Source: Actinomycetota bacterium (GTDB taxonomy: Bacteria > Actinomycetota > Thermoleophilia > Miltoncostaeales > Miltoncostaeaceae). Taken from it: a stretch of DNA of 9,461 bases. Below the pieces are notes generated by a model. It was not told where the DNA came from. It searched no databases and saw nothing but the letters and a program-made list of their open reading frames with translations. Position 1 is the first letter of the stretch. The number at the start of each line of letters is the position of its first letter. Positions 1-8,858 of this stretch are shown here, piece after piece. The translations under genes were made by a program, and so were the position numbers. The stretch spans positions 1-9,461 of the forward strand of contig CANJMX010000053.1 in NCBI GenBank assembly GCA_947475125.1, in the 5' to 3' direction.

Positions 1-46
1 ACAGCCGCACAAACAGGTCACAGACCTCGCTGAGCCCCGCGATCAC
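1..46 (-). CDS. Start of an unidentified protein, cut by the left edge
   Basis: A minus-strand frame starts with GTG at 46-44, overlapping the TGA stop of pyrG (45-43) as GTGA. It stays open to the window edge and encodes 15 residues, VIAGLSEVCDLFVRL. The 4-base overlap is the usual sign of translational coupling in a tight operon, and the peptide has the amphipathic, helix-like look of a real N-terminus. No clear Shine-Dalgarno sequence precedes it, which fits re-initiation by ribosomes finishing pyrG. A helix of this kind is common at the start of M20-type peptidases, but 15 residues cannot identify a family, so no function is assigned. Only the next few hundred bases would show whether it is real. 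Confidence 0.4.
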   Translation of the reverse strand, partial: MIAGLSEVCDLFVRL

Positions 47-1698
47 GCCGTGGCCGTGGTGGCGGAGTCACCGCCGCCGTGGCCGGCCGCGTCGGCACGT
101 GCCACCGCCGCCCCGATGAACGCCCGGAACAGCGGCTGCGGACGGGTCGGCCTGCTCTTGAACTCGGGGTGGTACTGGCTGGCAACGAAGAAGGGGTGAC
201 CGGGCAGCTCGATGCACTCCACGAGGCGCCCATCGGGCGAGCGGCCGCAGCTGACGAGCCCCATCTCCTCGATTTTCGGCCGCAGCACCGGGTTCACCTC
301 GTAGCGGTGGCGGTGGCGCTCCTGGATTGAATCCACATCGCCGTAGAGATCGCGTACGACTGACCCCGGGAGCAGCGACACCGGATCGGCGCCCAGGCGC
401 ATGGTGCCGCCCCGCTCCTCGATCTGGCGCTGTTCCGGCAGCAGGTCGATAACCGGAAAGGGCGTCTCCAGATCGAACTCGGTGGAGTTGGCGCCGTCCA
501 TTCCGCACACATTGCGGGCGTATTCGATGACCGCAACCTGCATGCCGAGGCAGATGCCGAGATAGGGCACGCCCTCCTCGCGGGCAATGCGGGCAGCCTC
601 GATCTTGCCCTCCACCCCGCGGCCCCCGAAACCGCCGGGCACCAGCACGCCATCAGCAGCGCGCACGTGCTCGGCCAGATCCTCGGCGTCGGCGTCCACC
701 CAGTCGATCTCGACGTTCACGCCATGTGCAAGGCCCGCATGCTTGAGGGCCTCGTACACCGACATGTAGGCGTCATGCAGCTGCACGTACTTGCCCACGA
801 GGGCGATCGTCACGGAGCCGGTGGCGGCCAGCAGGCGGTCGACAAGGTCGCGCCAGTCGTCGAGCTCGAGCGGGCCGGACAGGTCGAGGCCCAGGCGGTC
901 GCCCACAACGCGGTCGAGGCCCTCCTCCTCCATCATGAGCGGCACCATGTAGATGTCAGCGGCATCCTCGGCCGAGATGACGGCCTGGGTCGGGATACCC
1001 CCGTAGAGCGCGATCTTCTCGCGCACTTCGCTGCCCAGCGGACGGTCTGATCGCAGCACCAGCACGTCGGGCTCGATACCAATGCGCCGCAGCTCGTTGA
1101 CCGAATGCTGCGTCGTCTTGGTCTTCAGCTCTCCGGCGACGCCGAGGTATGGCACGAGTGTGACGTGCACGAAGGCCACACGGTCGCGGCCCTCCTCGTT
1201 GCGCATCTGACGGATTGCCTCAAGAAATGGCAGCGACTCGATGTCGCCCACCGTGCCGCCGATCTCCACGATCACCACGTCGGCGTTGGATGACGTAGCG
1301 GCCTGGCGGATGCGGTCCTTGATCTCGTTGGTGATGTGGGGGATGACCTGAACGGTGGCGCCCAGGAAGTCGCCCCGGCGCTCGCGGCGGATGACCGCGT
1401 CGTACACGCTGCCGGTGGTGATGTTGGACGTGCGGGTGAGGGCCTCGTCGGTGAAGCGCTCGTAGTGGCCCAGATCCAGGTCGGTCTCGGCGCCGTCCTC
1501 GGTGACGAACACCTCGCCGTGCTGGAACGGGCTCATTGTCCCCGGGTCCACGTTCAGGTACGGGTCGCACTTCTGCAGCGACACCTTGAACCCACGTGCC
1601 TTCAGCAGCGTCCCGAGGGATGCTGCTGTGATCCCCTTGCCCAGTCCCGACACCACTCCGCCCGTGACAAAGACGTAGCGCTCACCGTGCTCACTCAA
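43..1698 (-). CDS. pyrG: CTP synthase (glutamine-hydrolysing)
   Basis: CTP synthase makes CTP from UTP, ATP and glutamine, the last step of pyrimidine nucleotide synthesis in the cytoplasm. The 551-residue length is close to the usual 535-550. The synthetase domain begins VTGGVVSGLGKG (11-22) and continues with DPYLNVDPGTMSPFQHGE (45-62) and EIGGTVGDIES (145-155). The C-terminal class I glutamine amidotransferase domain has PGGFGGRG (354-361), the nucleophile Cys383 in GICLGMQ, RHRHRYEVN (461-469), and His510 and Glu512 in QYHPEF, so both halves look active. The start chosen is TTG at 1698, because GGGGAGG lies 8 bases upstream and the family's N-terminus begins just here. An in-frame ATG at 1764 would add 22 unconserved residues and lacks a ribosome-binding site. 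Thr195 sits where KTKPTQ normally has proline, in the UTP/CTP-binding loop. The last 20 or so residues are a low-complexity tail. A hairpin before the start may regulate translation. Confidence 0.96.
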   Translation of the reverse strand: MSEHGERYVFVTGGVVSGLGKGITAASLGTLLKARGFKVSLQKCDPYLNVDPGTMSPFQHGEVFVTEDGAETDLDLGHYERFTDEALTRTSNITTGSVYDAVIRRERRGDFLGATVQVIPHITNEIKDRIRQAATSSNADVVIVEIGGTVGDIESLPFLEAIRQMRNEEGRDRVAFVHVTLVPYLGVAGELKTKTTQHSVNELRRIGIEPDVLVLRSDRPLGSEVREKIALYGGIPTQAVISAEDAADIYMVPLMMEEEGLDRVVGDRLGLDLSGPLELDDWRDLVDRLLAATGSVTIALVGKYVQLHDAYMSVYEALKHAGLAHGVNVEIDWVDADAEDLAEHVRAADGVLVPGGFGGRGVEGKIEAARIAREEGVPYLGICLGMQVAVIEYARNVCGMDGANSTEFDLETPFPVIDLLPEQRQIEERGGTMRLGADPVSLLPGSVVRDLYGDVDSIQERHRHRYEVNPVLRPKIEEMGLVSCGRSPDGRLVECIELPGHPFFVASQYHPEFKSRPTRPQPLFRAFIGAAVARADAAGHGGGDSATTATA

Positions 1699-1706
1699 TG
1701 GACCGG

Positions 1707-1713
1707 CCTCCCC
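1707..1713 (-). promoter_or_regulatory. pyrG ribosome-binding site that selects a TTG start
   Basis: On the minus strand this reads GGGGAGG, a strong Shine-Dalgarno sequence. It lies 8 bases before the TTG at 1698-1696 and decides the pyrG start. It also forms the 3' arm of the hairpin at 1707-1738. Confidence 0.75.
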
Positions 1714-1738
1714 GACGTACCGCACACCGTACGGGAGG
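1707..1738 (-). promoter_or_regulatory. Hairpin covering the pyrG ribosome-binding site
   Basis: In the 77-base gap between recN and pyrG the minus strand has CCTCCC (1738-1733), GTAC (1732-1729), an 8-base loop, GTAC (1720-1717), a 4-base bulge, then GGGAGG (1712-1707). The two 6-base arms are exactly complementary, and the GTAC tetramers can pair with each other. The 3' arm is the pyrG Shine-Dalgarno sequence, so the folded form would hide it. A weak -10-like TATGCT (1746-1741) lies just upstream with no recognisable -35. If transcription started there, part of the 5' arm would be lost. The pairing is seen directly; a regulatory role is inference. Confidence 0.4.
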
Positions 1739-1775
1739 TGAGCATACCCACCCGCGCGGCGCATGCCGTGTGTGC

Positions 1776-3461
1776 TCAGCGACCCCGTCGGGCGAGCAGC
1801 TCACCCGCATGGGCGCGGGCGCCCTCATCGTCGGGTGAGGCCCCGAGCATGCGGCACATCTCGGCCAGCAGCTCATCCCCCTCAACCGGCTCGATGGTGG
1901 TCACCGTACGACCATCGTCGGCCACCCCCTTCACCAGCCGGTAGTGGCGATCGGCCGCGGCAGCAACCTGTGGCAGGTGGGTAATCACCAGCACCTGCCG
2001 ACCCACGGCCAGGGCGGCGAGGCGGTCGCCCACGGTGCCAGCCGTCACCCCGCCGATACCGGCATCCACCTCGTCGAAGACCCACGCAACCCCCGGCTCG
2101 GCCGCGGCAGCAACCGAGTGCAGGGCGAGAAGCACTCTCGAGAGCTCGCCACCCGACGCCGCGTTGGCCAGCGGGGCCTCAGGAAGCCCGGGGTTGGCGC
2201 GCAGGATGAGCGCCACGTGGTCGGCGGGCACTTCGGCGTCGTCGCGCGACACCTCCACCCGCAGGGCGGCACCCGACATGGCCAGATCCTGTAGCTCGGC
2301 CTCAACACTTGCAGCCAGCCGCGGCGCCGCCTCAGCGCGAGCCGCATGCAATGCGTCGGCGAGTGCGTGCGCATCGCTCAACAGCGCGTCGCGCGCTGCG
2401 GAGAGGGCGTCGTCCCCCGCCTGCCCCGTTGCCAGCGCGTCGAGCGCCGCCCGGGCCTCGTCAGCACGGGCCAGCACCATCTCCGTTCCCGGCCCGTATC
2501 GGCGCCCGAGGGTGGCGTACTCCTCGAGCCGGCCCTCAACCCACTCGAGACGGCCGGGTTCGGCGTCCAGATCCTGGGCGTAGCGGCGCAGCCCGATGAG
2601 CGCCTCCTGAAGCGCTGCCTCAGCGGCCTTCAGATCCTCAAGTGGCGCGTTGAGTGTGGGATCGAGATCGCACGCGTGTTCGATGGCCCGTGCCGCGCGG
2701 CCCGTGGCCATCACCGCCCCACTGTCATCCGAGTCCAGAAGGCCAAGGGCGCTGTCGGCGGCTTCGGCGAGGCGCTCCGCGTGCCCCAGCCGGCCGCGCT
2801 CCACCTGCAGCGCCGCCTCCTCGTCCAGATCGGGTGCAACCGCATCCACATCGGCCAGCAGTTGGGTGAGTGCATCGCGCTCACGTGCCGCGCGTTCACG
2901 CCCGTCGCGGGCCGCGTCGATGTCACGCGCAAGCCGCACCAGATCGCGTCGCATCAGAATCAGTTGCTGGGCCTGCGACACCACGTCCGGACCAGAGAAG
3001 GCATCGAGGATTGCCATCTGCGCCACGGGGCCCACAAGCCGACGCTGCTCATGCTGGCCGGAGAAGCGCACGAGGGCCCCGATGAATGATGCGACCGCAT
3101 CACGCGATGCCACCTGACCATCCACCAGCGCCCGTGCGCGGCCCTCTGCAGGTACGCGACGGGCCACCACGACCTCGGCCTCATCTTCGGCCAGATCCCG
3201 CACCTGCAGCGCCGGGTCACCGGGGTCCAGGGAATCCCAGAATCCATCCGGCACGCTGACGGTGGCCTGCACCAGCGCATGCTTGGCACCGGGGCGCACG
3301 GCCTTCGGGTCAACGGGCGCGCCGGCGAGCAGCCCGAGGGCCGTTGCCACAACTGTCTTCCCGGCTCCGGTCTCGCCGGTGATGGCCGTGAGGCCGGCCG
3401 TGGGCACGATGTGGGCCCGCTCGATCACCACGAGGTCGCGGATCTCGATCTCGCGGATCAC
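1776..3461 (-). CDS. recN: DNA repair protein RecN
   Basis: RecN is an SMC-like ATPase of the cytoplasm that acts early in recombinational repair of DNA double-strand breaks. The 561-residue length matches the family (about 550-575). The N-terminal ATPase half has Walker A GETGAGKT at 29-36, where most RecN proteins end in KS, and the RecN-type FSGQHEQRRL segment near 140-150. The middle is an Ala/Arg/Glu/Leu-rich coiled coil. The C-terminal half has the ABC signature SGGELS (436-441), Walker B VFDEVDAGIGG from about 461, and the switch histidine in ITHLPQ (His495). The start is GTG at 3461, because the protein then begins VIREIEIRDL as homologues do and GGGGTGG lies just upstream. A longer reading from 3569 would overlap nadK with a low-complexity extension and is not favoured. 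The gene starts 19 bases after the nadK stop, in the actinobacterial order nadK-recN. Confidence 0.95.
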   Translation of the reverse strand: MIREIEIRDLVVIERAHIVPTAGLTAITGETGAGKTVVATALGLLAGAPVDPKAVRPGAKHALVQATVSVPDGFWDSLDPGDPALQVRDLAEDEAEVVVARRVPAEGRARALVDGQVASRDAVASFIGALVRFSGQHEQRRLVGPVAQMAILDAFSGPDVVSQAQQLILMRRDLVRLARDIDAARDGRERAARERDALTQLLADVDAVAPDLDEEAALQVERGRLGHAERLAEAADSALGLLDSDDSGAVMATGRAARAIEHACDLDPTLNAPLEDLKAAEAALQEALIGLRRYAQDLDAEPGRLEWVEGRLEEYATLGRRYGPGTEMVLARADEARAALDALATGQAGDDALSAARDALLSDAHALADALHAARAEAAPRLAASVEAELQDLAMSGAALRVEVSRDDAEVPADHVALILRANPGLPEAPLANAASGGELSRVLLALHSVAAAAEPGVAWVFDEVDAGIGGVTAGTVGDRLAALAVGRQVLVITHLPQVAAAADRHYRLVKGVADDGRTVTTIEPVEGDELLAEMCRMLGASPDDEGARAHAGELLARRGR

Positions 3462-3480
3462 GCCGCCACCCCGCCCGCGA

Positions 3481-4367
3481 TCATCGGCGGCCGAACTTCT
3501 CCCGGTACCGGCGGAAGAATGACGACTCGGGGAAGATTGCAAGGTGCACTTCCTGCCCGCCGAGGCCAACGGTCACCGACCGGCCTGGGGGCAGTTCGCC
3601 AATGCGTACGCCGTCCGCAAGCACGTCGCACGGCCCCACGATGGCGCTGTTTGTGACCACCAGCGTCTCCTCGGGCGCGAGGATAAGTGGCCGGGTATCC
3701 AGGTGGTGCCCCGCGATGAACGAGATGACGAAGGCACGGGCCTTCCACGACACCGTGGGGCCACCGGCAGCAAGGTTGTAGGCAGTCGATCCCACCGGCG
3801 TGGAGCAGATGAGCCCATCGCACCGCACGGTTGCCACCGACTCCCCATCAACCGAGTACGAGAGATCGGCCAGACGCGACTCGCCCCCCCGCAGGAACGC
3901 CAGATCGTTTACGGCGTTGATGGTGCCGCCGATCCATTCGGCCTTCAGGGACGGAAGGCCCAGAGTGATGTAGTCGCCCCGCAGCGCTCGTGTGAGGCTG
4001 CGCTCGAGGTCGCCCTGCTCCACCGTGGCGAGAAAACCCACCCGCCCGAAGTTGACGCCGAGCACAGGCGCGCCGGTCCGCGCTTCGAATGACAACGCGC
4101 GCAGGATGCTGCCGTCGCCACCCAGCACCAGCACGAGGTCAACCCCACCGGGTCGTAACTCGTTCCCGGTCACCACCGTGCGGCCCCGGAGCGCGGGGTG
4201 CTTGGCCGCCTCATCGGCAGTGGCCAGCACCTCCACCCCGTTGGCATCGAGAATCGCGAGCACGGTCGGCATGACCCCCGCGGTTACCTCGGCAGCACCA
4301 TGGCTGAGCACCAGCACGCGCTCGGCACGGGTTCCCTCCACCTCGCGGATGGGCTCATGTTGACGCT

Positions 4368-4371
<4 letters not shown>
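3481..4371 (-). CDS. nadK: NAD kinase (ATP or polyphosphate dependent)
   Basis: NAD kinase phosphorylates NAD+ to NADP+ and sets the cell's NADP(H) supply in the cytoplasm. The 296-residue protein shows the family motifs in order: GGDG (84-87, phosphate-donor binding with the catalytic aspartate), GVNFGRVGFL (105-114), the NAD-contacting Asn155-Asp156 in NDLAFLRG, and GSTAYNLAAGGP (194-205). It ends with a basic FFRRYREKFGRR tail like that of many homologues. The start is ATG at 4371, overlapping the tlyA stop as ATGA, with GGGGG 4 bases upstream. Translation is therefore probably coupled to tlyA. Starting at 4422 would add 17 mostly basic residues lying inside tlyA and is unlikely. A run of seven G on the coding strand (3884-3890) is a possible slippage site, but the frame is intact. 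Which phosphate donor is used cannot be told by eye. Confidence 0.95.
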
Positions 4372-5201
<830 letters not shown>

Positions 5202-5223
5202 CACGAGGGCGTGCCGATTCGGG

Positions 5224-7128
5224 TCAGCCGATCGCCCGATCGCCAAGCGCGGCGAGCGCGGCGGCGGCCGTGGCGGCGGGTGTGATCCCGGCCTCGGCCA
5301 GCAGCAGATCGCGGCGTCCATGCTCGATGAAGTGGTCAGGAATACCGATGCGGGCGATGTATGCCCGGCATCCCGGGAGCGCCTCCACCACTGCGCTCCC
5401 GAACCCACCCTGCAGCGCGTGGTCCTCAATCGTGACCACGACATCATGGGTGTCGGCGATCTCACCCAGCAGATCAACGTCAAGCGGCTTCGCGAACCGG
5501 GCATTCACCACGGTGGGCGGAACGCCGAGCGACTCCGACACGATCACCGCGGCATCAAGCGCCACCTGCACGCCATATCCATAACCCACCAGGGCCACGC
5601 GCGACCCTTCGGCGAGCACCTCGGCCTTCCCCACCGGGAGCACTTCGGGTCGTTCCGGAAGCGGGACGCCCACGCCACTCCCACGCGGATACCGCAGCGC
5701 GGAGGGACCATCAAGGCGGAGCGCCGTGTGCAGCATGTGCACCAACTCGGCCTCGTCCTTGGGGGCCATCACGACCATGCCCGGAATAGGCCGCAGGTAC
5801 CCGATGTCAAACACGCCGTGGTGGGTTGGCCCGTCGTCCCCCACCAGGCCACCGCGGTCGATTGCGAAGACCACGGGCAGCCCCTGCAGGGCGACGTCGT
5901 GCACGATCGGGTCGTAGGCGCGCTGCAGAAACGTGGAGTACACGGCACACACCGGGCGGTACCCGGCGATGGCGAGCCCGGCGGCGAATACCACCCCGTG
6001 CTGCTCGGCGATCCCGACGTCGTAGGTGCGCTCGGGAAAGCGCTCGGCGATGAAGTCTGTTCCCGTGCCCTTGGGCATGGCCGCGGTAATGGCCACCACG
6101 CGGGGATCAGCCTCGGCCTCGGCCAGCAGCGCGCGGCCAAATACCTCGGTGTACGAGGGTGCAGCGGGCGTCGATGGGCGCGCGGCACGGCCGCTGTCCA
6201 CCGCGAATGGGCCTGACCCGTGCATGGCCTCACGATCAGACTCGGCGGGGGCGTACCCACGCCCCTTCTGCGTGTGCACATGCAGCAGCACCGGCCGCTG
6301 GAGGTCGGTGGTTCGCTGAAGGGCACCACGAAGGGCGTGGATGTCGTGCCCGTCAATGGGCCCCAGATAGGCGAAGCCCAGCGCCTCAAACAACTGGCCC
6401 GGTACGAACAGCGCCTTGGTGGCATTGGAGAGCGAGTCACCCAGATGACCGAGACCGGGCACCTTGCGAAGCCCCTTGTCCAGTTCGCCGCGCACCTTTG
6501 ACAGGGTCGGATCGAGCCGGGCCCGCTGCAATAGCCCCGCCAGCGCCCCGACGTTCTCGGAGATGCTCATACCGTTGTCGTTCAGCACCACGGTGAGGGG
6601 CGACTGCAGGTGGCCGGCCTGATTGAGCCCCTCGTAGGCCATGCCACCGGTCATGGCGCCGTCGCCGATGACGGCCACCACGCGGCGGTCGCGGCGACCG
6701 GTGATACGCATGGCCTCGGCCAACCCCACGCCATACGAAATGCTGGTGCTCGCATGCCCGGCACCCATGATGTCGTGCTCGCTCTCCGCCCGGCGCAGGA
6801 AGCCCGACAACCCCTCGTGCTGCCGCAGCGTGCTGAACTCGCCAAGGCGACCGGTGAGCAATTTGTGCCCGTAGGCCTGATGCCCGACATCCCACAAGAT
6901 GCGATCGCGGGGCGAATCAAGCTCGGCGTGCAGCGCGATGCTGAGCTCGATGGTGCCGAGGCTCGATCCGAGGTGCCCACCCGTGGTGGACACCGTGGCG
7001 ATGATCGCCTGGCGCATCTCCTCGGCCAACGCGGCGAGCGCCGCGTCGTCCATGTCGTGCAGCGGGGCTGGCCCATCAAGAGAGGCAAGCATTGGATAGC
7101 GCGCGGCGAGATCAGTCACACCGGCCAT
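5224..7128 (-). CDS. dxs: 1-deoxy-D-xylulose-5-phosphate synthase
   Basis: Dxs condenses pyruvate with glyceraldehyde 3-phosphate, using thiamine diphosphate, to give DXP. This is the first step of the non-mevalonate isoprenoid pathway and also feeds thiamine and pyridoxal synthesis. At 634 residues it has the usual length. In the first domain GGHLGSSLGT carries the conserved His52, followed by DVGHQAYGHKLLTGR, the ThDP/Mg motif GDGAMTGG (155-162) and NDNGMSIS (183-190). The transketolase-like second domain has VGIAEQH with the catalytic Glu375 and DRGGLVGDDGPTHHG (424-438). A C-terminal transketolase domain follows. The start is ATG at 7128, with GGGG 8 bases upstream; an upstream ATG at 7215 would run into the preceding gene. 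It lies 50 bases after the secreted-protein gene and 22 bases before tlyA, so it probably leads the operon. A hairpin can mask its ribosome-binding site. Confidence 0.96.
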   Translation of the reverse strand: MAGVTDLAARYPMLASLDGPAPLHDMDDAALAALAEEMRQAIIATVSTTGGHLGSSLGTIELSIALHAELDSPRDRILWDVGHQAYGHKLLTGRLGEFSTLRQHEGLSGFLRRAESEHDIMGAGHASTSISYGVGLAEAMRITGRRDRRVVAVIGDGAMTGGMAYEGLNQAGHLQSPLTVVLNDNGMSISENVGALAGLLQRARLDPTLSKVRGELDKGLRKVPGLGHLGDSLSNATKALFVPGQLFEALGFAYLGPIDGHDIHALRGALQRTTDLQRPVLLHVHTQKGRGYAPAESDREAMHGSGPFAVDSGRAARPSTPAAPSYTEVFGRALLAEAEADPRVVAITAAMPKGTGTDFIAERFPERTYDVGIAEQHGVVFAAGLAIAGYRPVCAVYSTFLQRAYDPIVHDVALQGLPVVFAIDRGGLVGDDGPTHHGVFDIGYLRPIPGMVVMAPKDEAELVHMLHTALRLDGPSALRYPRGSGVGVPLPERPEVLPVGKAEVLAEGSRVALVGYGYGVQVALDAAVIVSESLGVPPTVVNARFAKPLDVDLLGEIADTHDVVVTIEDHALQGGFGSAVVEALPGCRAYIARIGIPDHFIEHGRRDLLLAEAGITPAATAAAALAALGDRAIG

Positions 7129-7135
7129 CCTAATT

Positions 7136-7152
7136 GCCCCAGTGCCCGGGGC
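7136..7152 (-). promoter_or_regulatory. Hairpin over the dxs ribosome-binding site, with a competing upstream arm
   Basis: On the minus strand GCCCC (7152-7148) can pair with GGGGC (7140-7136) across a 7-base loop. GGGG at 7140-7137 is the only good Shine-Dalgarno candidate for the dxs ATG at 7128. A second GGGGC at 7178-7174, directly after the stop of the upstream gene, could pair with the same GCCCC and release the site. The sequence match is direct; a switching role is speculation, since short G/C repeats are common at this base composition. Confidence 0.28.
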
Positions 7153-7178
7153 GCGTATGTTCGGTCCGACCGTGCCCC

Positions 7179-8858
7179 TCAGCGACGCACGACGCGCAGC
7201 ACACGGGTGCGCCAACGCTGCCCGGTGCCCGCCGGACGCGTTCGCACCTGCACCTCAAGATCACCACGCCGCAGGGAGGGGAGCGCCGTCGCCGGGAGCG
7301 TCACCCGCCGCACGACCCGGGTATTTGGGGCAACGGAGAAGCCGGGGCGAAGTGTGGCGTAGGTGCGAGCCCTCCTGCCGGCCCTCCGGCGATCGCGGAC
7401 GGTCACCGTCATCGGGCCTGTCACCTGCCTCGCATCCACTTGCATGGATGCCCTGGAGGTGGCGCCCGGGCCCGTGCCACCCACCACATATGCGGTGAGC
7501 GGGATTACCACCGACCCGCTGCTGCTCGCCGTGGCCGTCGTGCCTGCCGCAGCGACACTGGTGGCGGGGCACGGGTAGTTGTATGTGCCGCCATTATCGG
7601 CCCCTTGGCACGTGCCAAGGCCGCCCGCAATGGTCAGCGCCTGCACATAGGCTGCGTAGGACGCGTTCGGGGCCCCGGTCCACCCGTAGGTGGTCGCGCC
7701 GGTCGCATCGAGTGGACCCCACGAGATGGTGTTTGCAAGCCCCTTGGGCGAACTGCCAGCCGGGGAGTTGGCCCACACCGCCACTCCATTTGCAGGGTCG
7801 ACCGCAAGTCCGATCGACTCCGAACTGTTGCCGACCGCACCGCCACTGAACAGGCTCGTGGCACAGCAGCCGGTCTCGGGTACCTGCGCGATCTGGTTGG
7901 GCTCGCTTCCCTGCTGGGCGGACAGCACATAGACCATGGACGTGGATGGATCGACCCCAATCCCGGTCACGGTCCCAGATACCAACGACCCGCCCGAAAT
8001 CAGCACGGACTGCGATCCGCCGCCAGCCGCCGGGACTGAGATGACCTCACGACTGTTCGTCCCCAGAAGGAAGAGCCGCCTGGTCACGGGATCCACCGCC
8101 AGATAGTCGGCGCTCCAGTTTCCGCTCAGCTGCCCGACCAGAGTCGGGGTGAGCGTGTCGCCCCACGAACCCGCGGTGCCAGCCACCCAGAGATTCACCG
8201 TCTGGCAGGTGGTGCCACCCGTGCAGCCGGACATGGTCGCGAAGTAGAGAAGGTTCCGGGTGGCGTCAATGGCAACGCCGCGCCCCACGCTCTGGCCGGC
8301 CGGGGCCTGCCATGCGATCCACACCGGCCACGGCAGCGGGGTCCCGTACTGCTCACCGGACCCACAGACCGTGAGCTGGCCGGCAGATCCCACCGAGCCG
8401 TAGCCAGATGCCGAATAGCACGCAGCCAACAGCTGCTGTGATGAGCCACTGCAGGTGTTTGTGAAGTACACCTGCGAACTGAGCTGCTCGAACATGATCC
8501 CGCCGAACCCGGTGCCCCACGGCGTTGCCGCCATGCCACCGGCGTAGAGGCCGCTCGCGGTGTCGTACCCGCCTGGCGGCTGAAAAAATGGGCTGTTCGA
8601 CGGCGACATCGTGATGGGGCTCGCGCTTGGCTGCCCGGGGGCCGACGACTCCCCGATTCCCGAGATCTGCCCATCACCGCACCCCCCGGATGCGCTCGGA
8701 CTGAAGAACAGCGTGCTCTGGCCGGGAGGCGGGTTCGCCGCGGCGATGCCGGCGCCGAACGAAAGGGCCAACAGCCCGGAGAGCAGCGCCAGCGGCAGTG
8801 CGCGCCCGTGGGATGCCCCGGATGTCGTGCGGGCGGGCAGAGACGGATCACGGGACAT
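7179..8858 (-). CDS. Secreted propeller-like protein of unknown function
   Basis: I do not recognise a named family. The 559-residue product has a signal peptide: a basic N-terminus, a hydrophobic stretch at about 20-41, and a likely cut after Ala41 (AAA before NPPPG). The exported part is rich in Gly, Ser, Thr and Ala. Four similar segments, GVAIDATRNLLYFAT (194-208), YLAVDPVTRRLFLLGT (252-267), GIGVDPSTSMVYVLSA (299-314) and GLAVDPANGVAVWANS (350-365), are spaced 47-58 residues apart, as in YncE/NHL-like beta-propeller blades. There are ten cysteines (60, 136, 147, 165, 212, 218, 331, 332, 417, 430), an even number that suggests disulfides. Residues 450-559 look like a separate beta-rich domain with about 21 arginines in its last 72 residues. 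The whole protein has one lysine (372). No membrane anchor, sortase signal or catalytic motif is visible. The start at 8858 has only a weak GGAA upstream. It is divergent from the acetolactate decarboxylase gene. Confidence 0.8.
   Translation of the reverse strand: MSRDPSLPARTTSGASHGRALPLALLSGLLALSFGAGIAAANPPPGQSTLFFSPSASGGCGDGQISGIGESSAPGQPSASPITMSPSNSPFFQPPGGYDTASGLYAGGMAATPWGTGFGGIMFEQLSSQVYFTNTCSGSSQQLLAACYSASGYGSVGSAGQLTVCGSGEQYGTPLPWPVWIAWQAPAGQSVGRGVAIDATRNLLYFATMSGCTGGTTCQTVNLWVAGTAGSWGDTLTPTLVGQLSGNWSADYLAVDPVTRRLFLLGTNSREVISVPAAGGGSQSVLISGGSLVSGTVTGIGVDPSTSMVYVLSAQQGSEPNQIAQVPETGCCATSLFSGGAVGNSSESIGLAVDPANGVAVWANSPAGSSPKGLANTISWGPLDATGATTYGWTGAPNASYAAYVQALTIAGGLGTCQGADNGGTYNYPCPATSVAAAGTTATASSSGSVVIPLTAYVVGGTGPGATSRASMQVDARQVTGPMTVTVRDRRRAGRRARTYATLRPGFSVAPNTRVVRRVTLPATALPSLRRGDLEVQVRTRPAGTGQRWRTRVLRVVRR

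Noticed and set aside
1699..1764. ATG-started extension of pyrG
   Set aside because: The 22 extra residues are not part of the family's N-terminus, and no ribosome-binding site precedes the ATG. The TTG at 1698 has a strong one at good spacing.
2346..3089. Plus-strand open frame (247 codons) opposite recN
   Set aside because: It is antisense to the recN coiled-coil region and has no family features.
3462..3569. ATG-started extension of recN
   Set aside because: It would overlap the nadK C-terminus by about 90 bases with a Ser/Gly/Arg-rich segment. The GTG start matches the conserved N-terminus.
7161..7172. CGGTCGGACCG palindrome as a terminator after the secreted-protein gene
   Set aside because: The stem is only 4-5 pairs with almost no loop, and no T-run follows on the minus strand.
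6610..7362. Plus-strand open frame (250 codons) spanning the dxs start
   Set aside because: It crosses the start of dxs and the end of the upstream gene, has no ribosome-binding site, and has shadow-like composition.
7134..8039. Plus-strand open frame (301 codons) opposite the secreted-protein gene
   Set aside because: The composition is typical of an antisense shadow (Arg, Gly and His rich). The minus-strand frame has a signal peptide and internal repeats, so it is the real gene.
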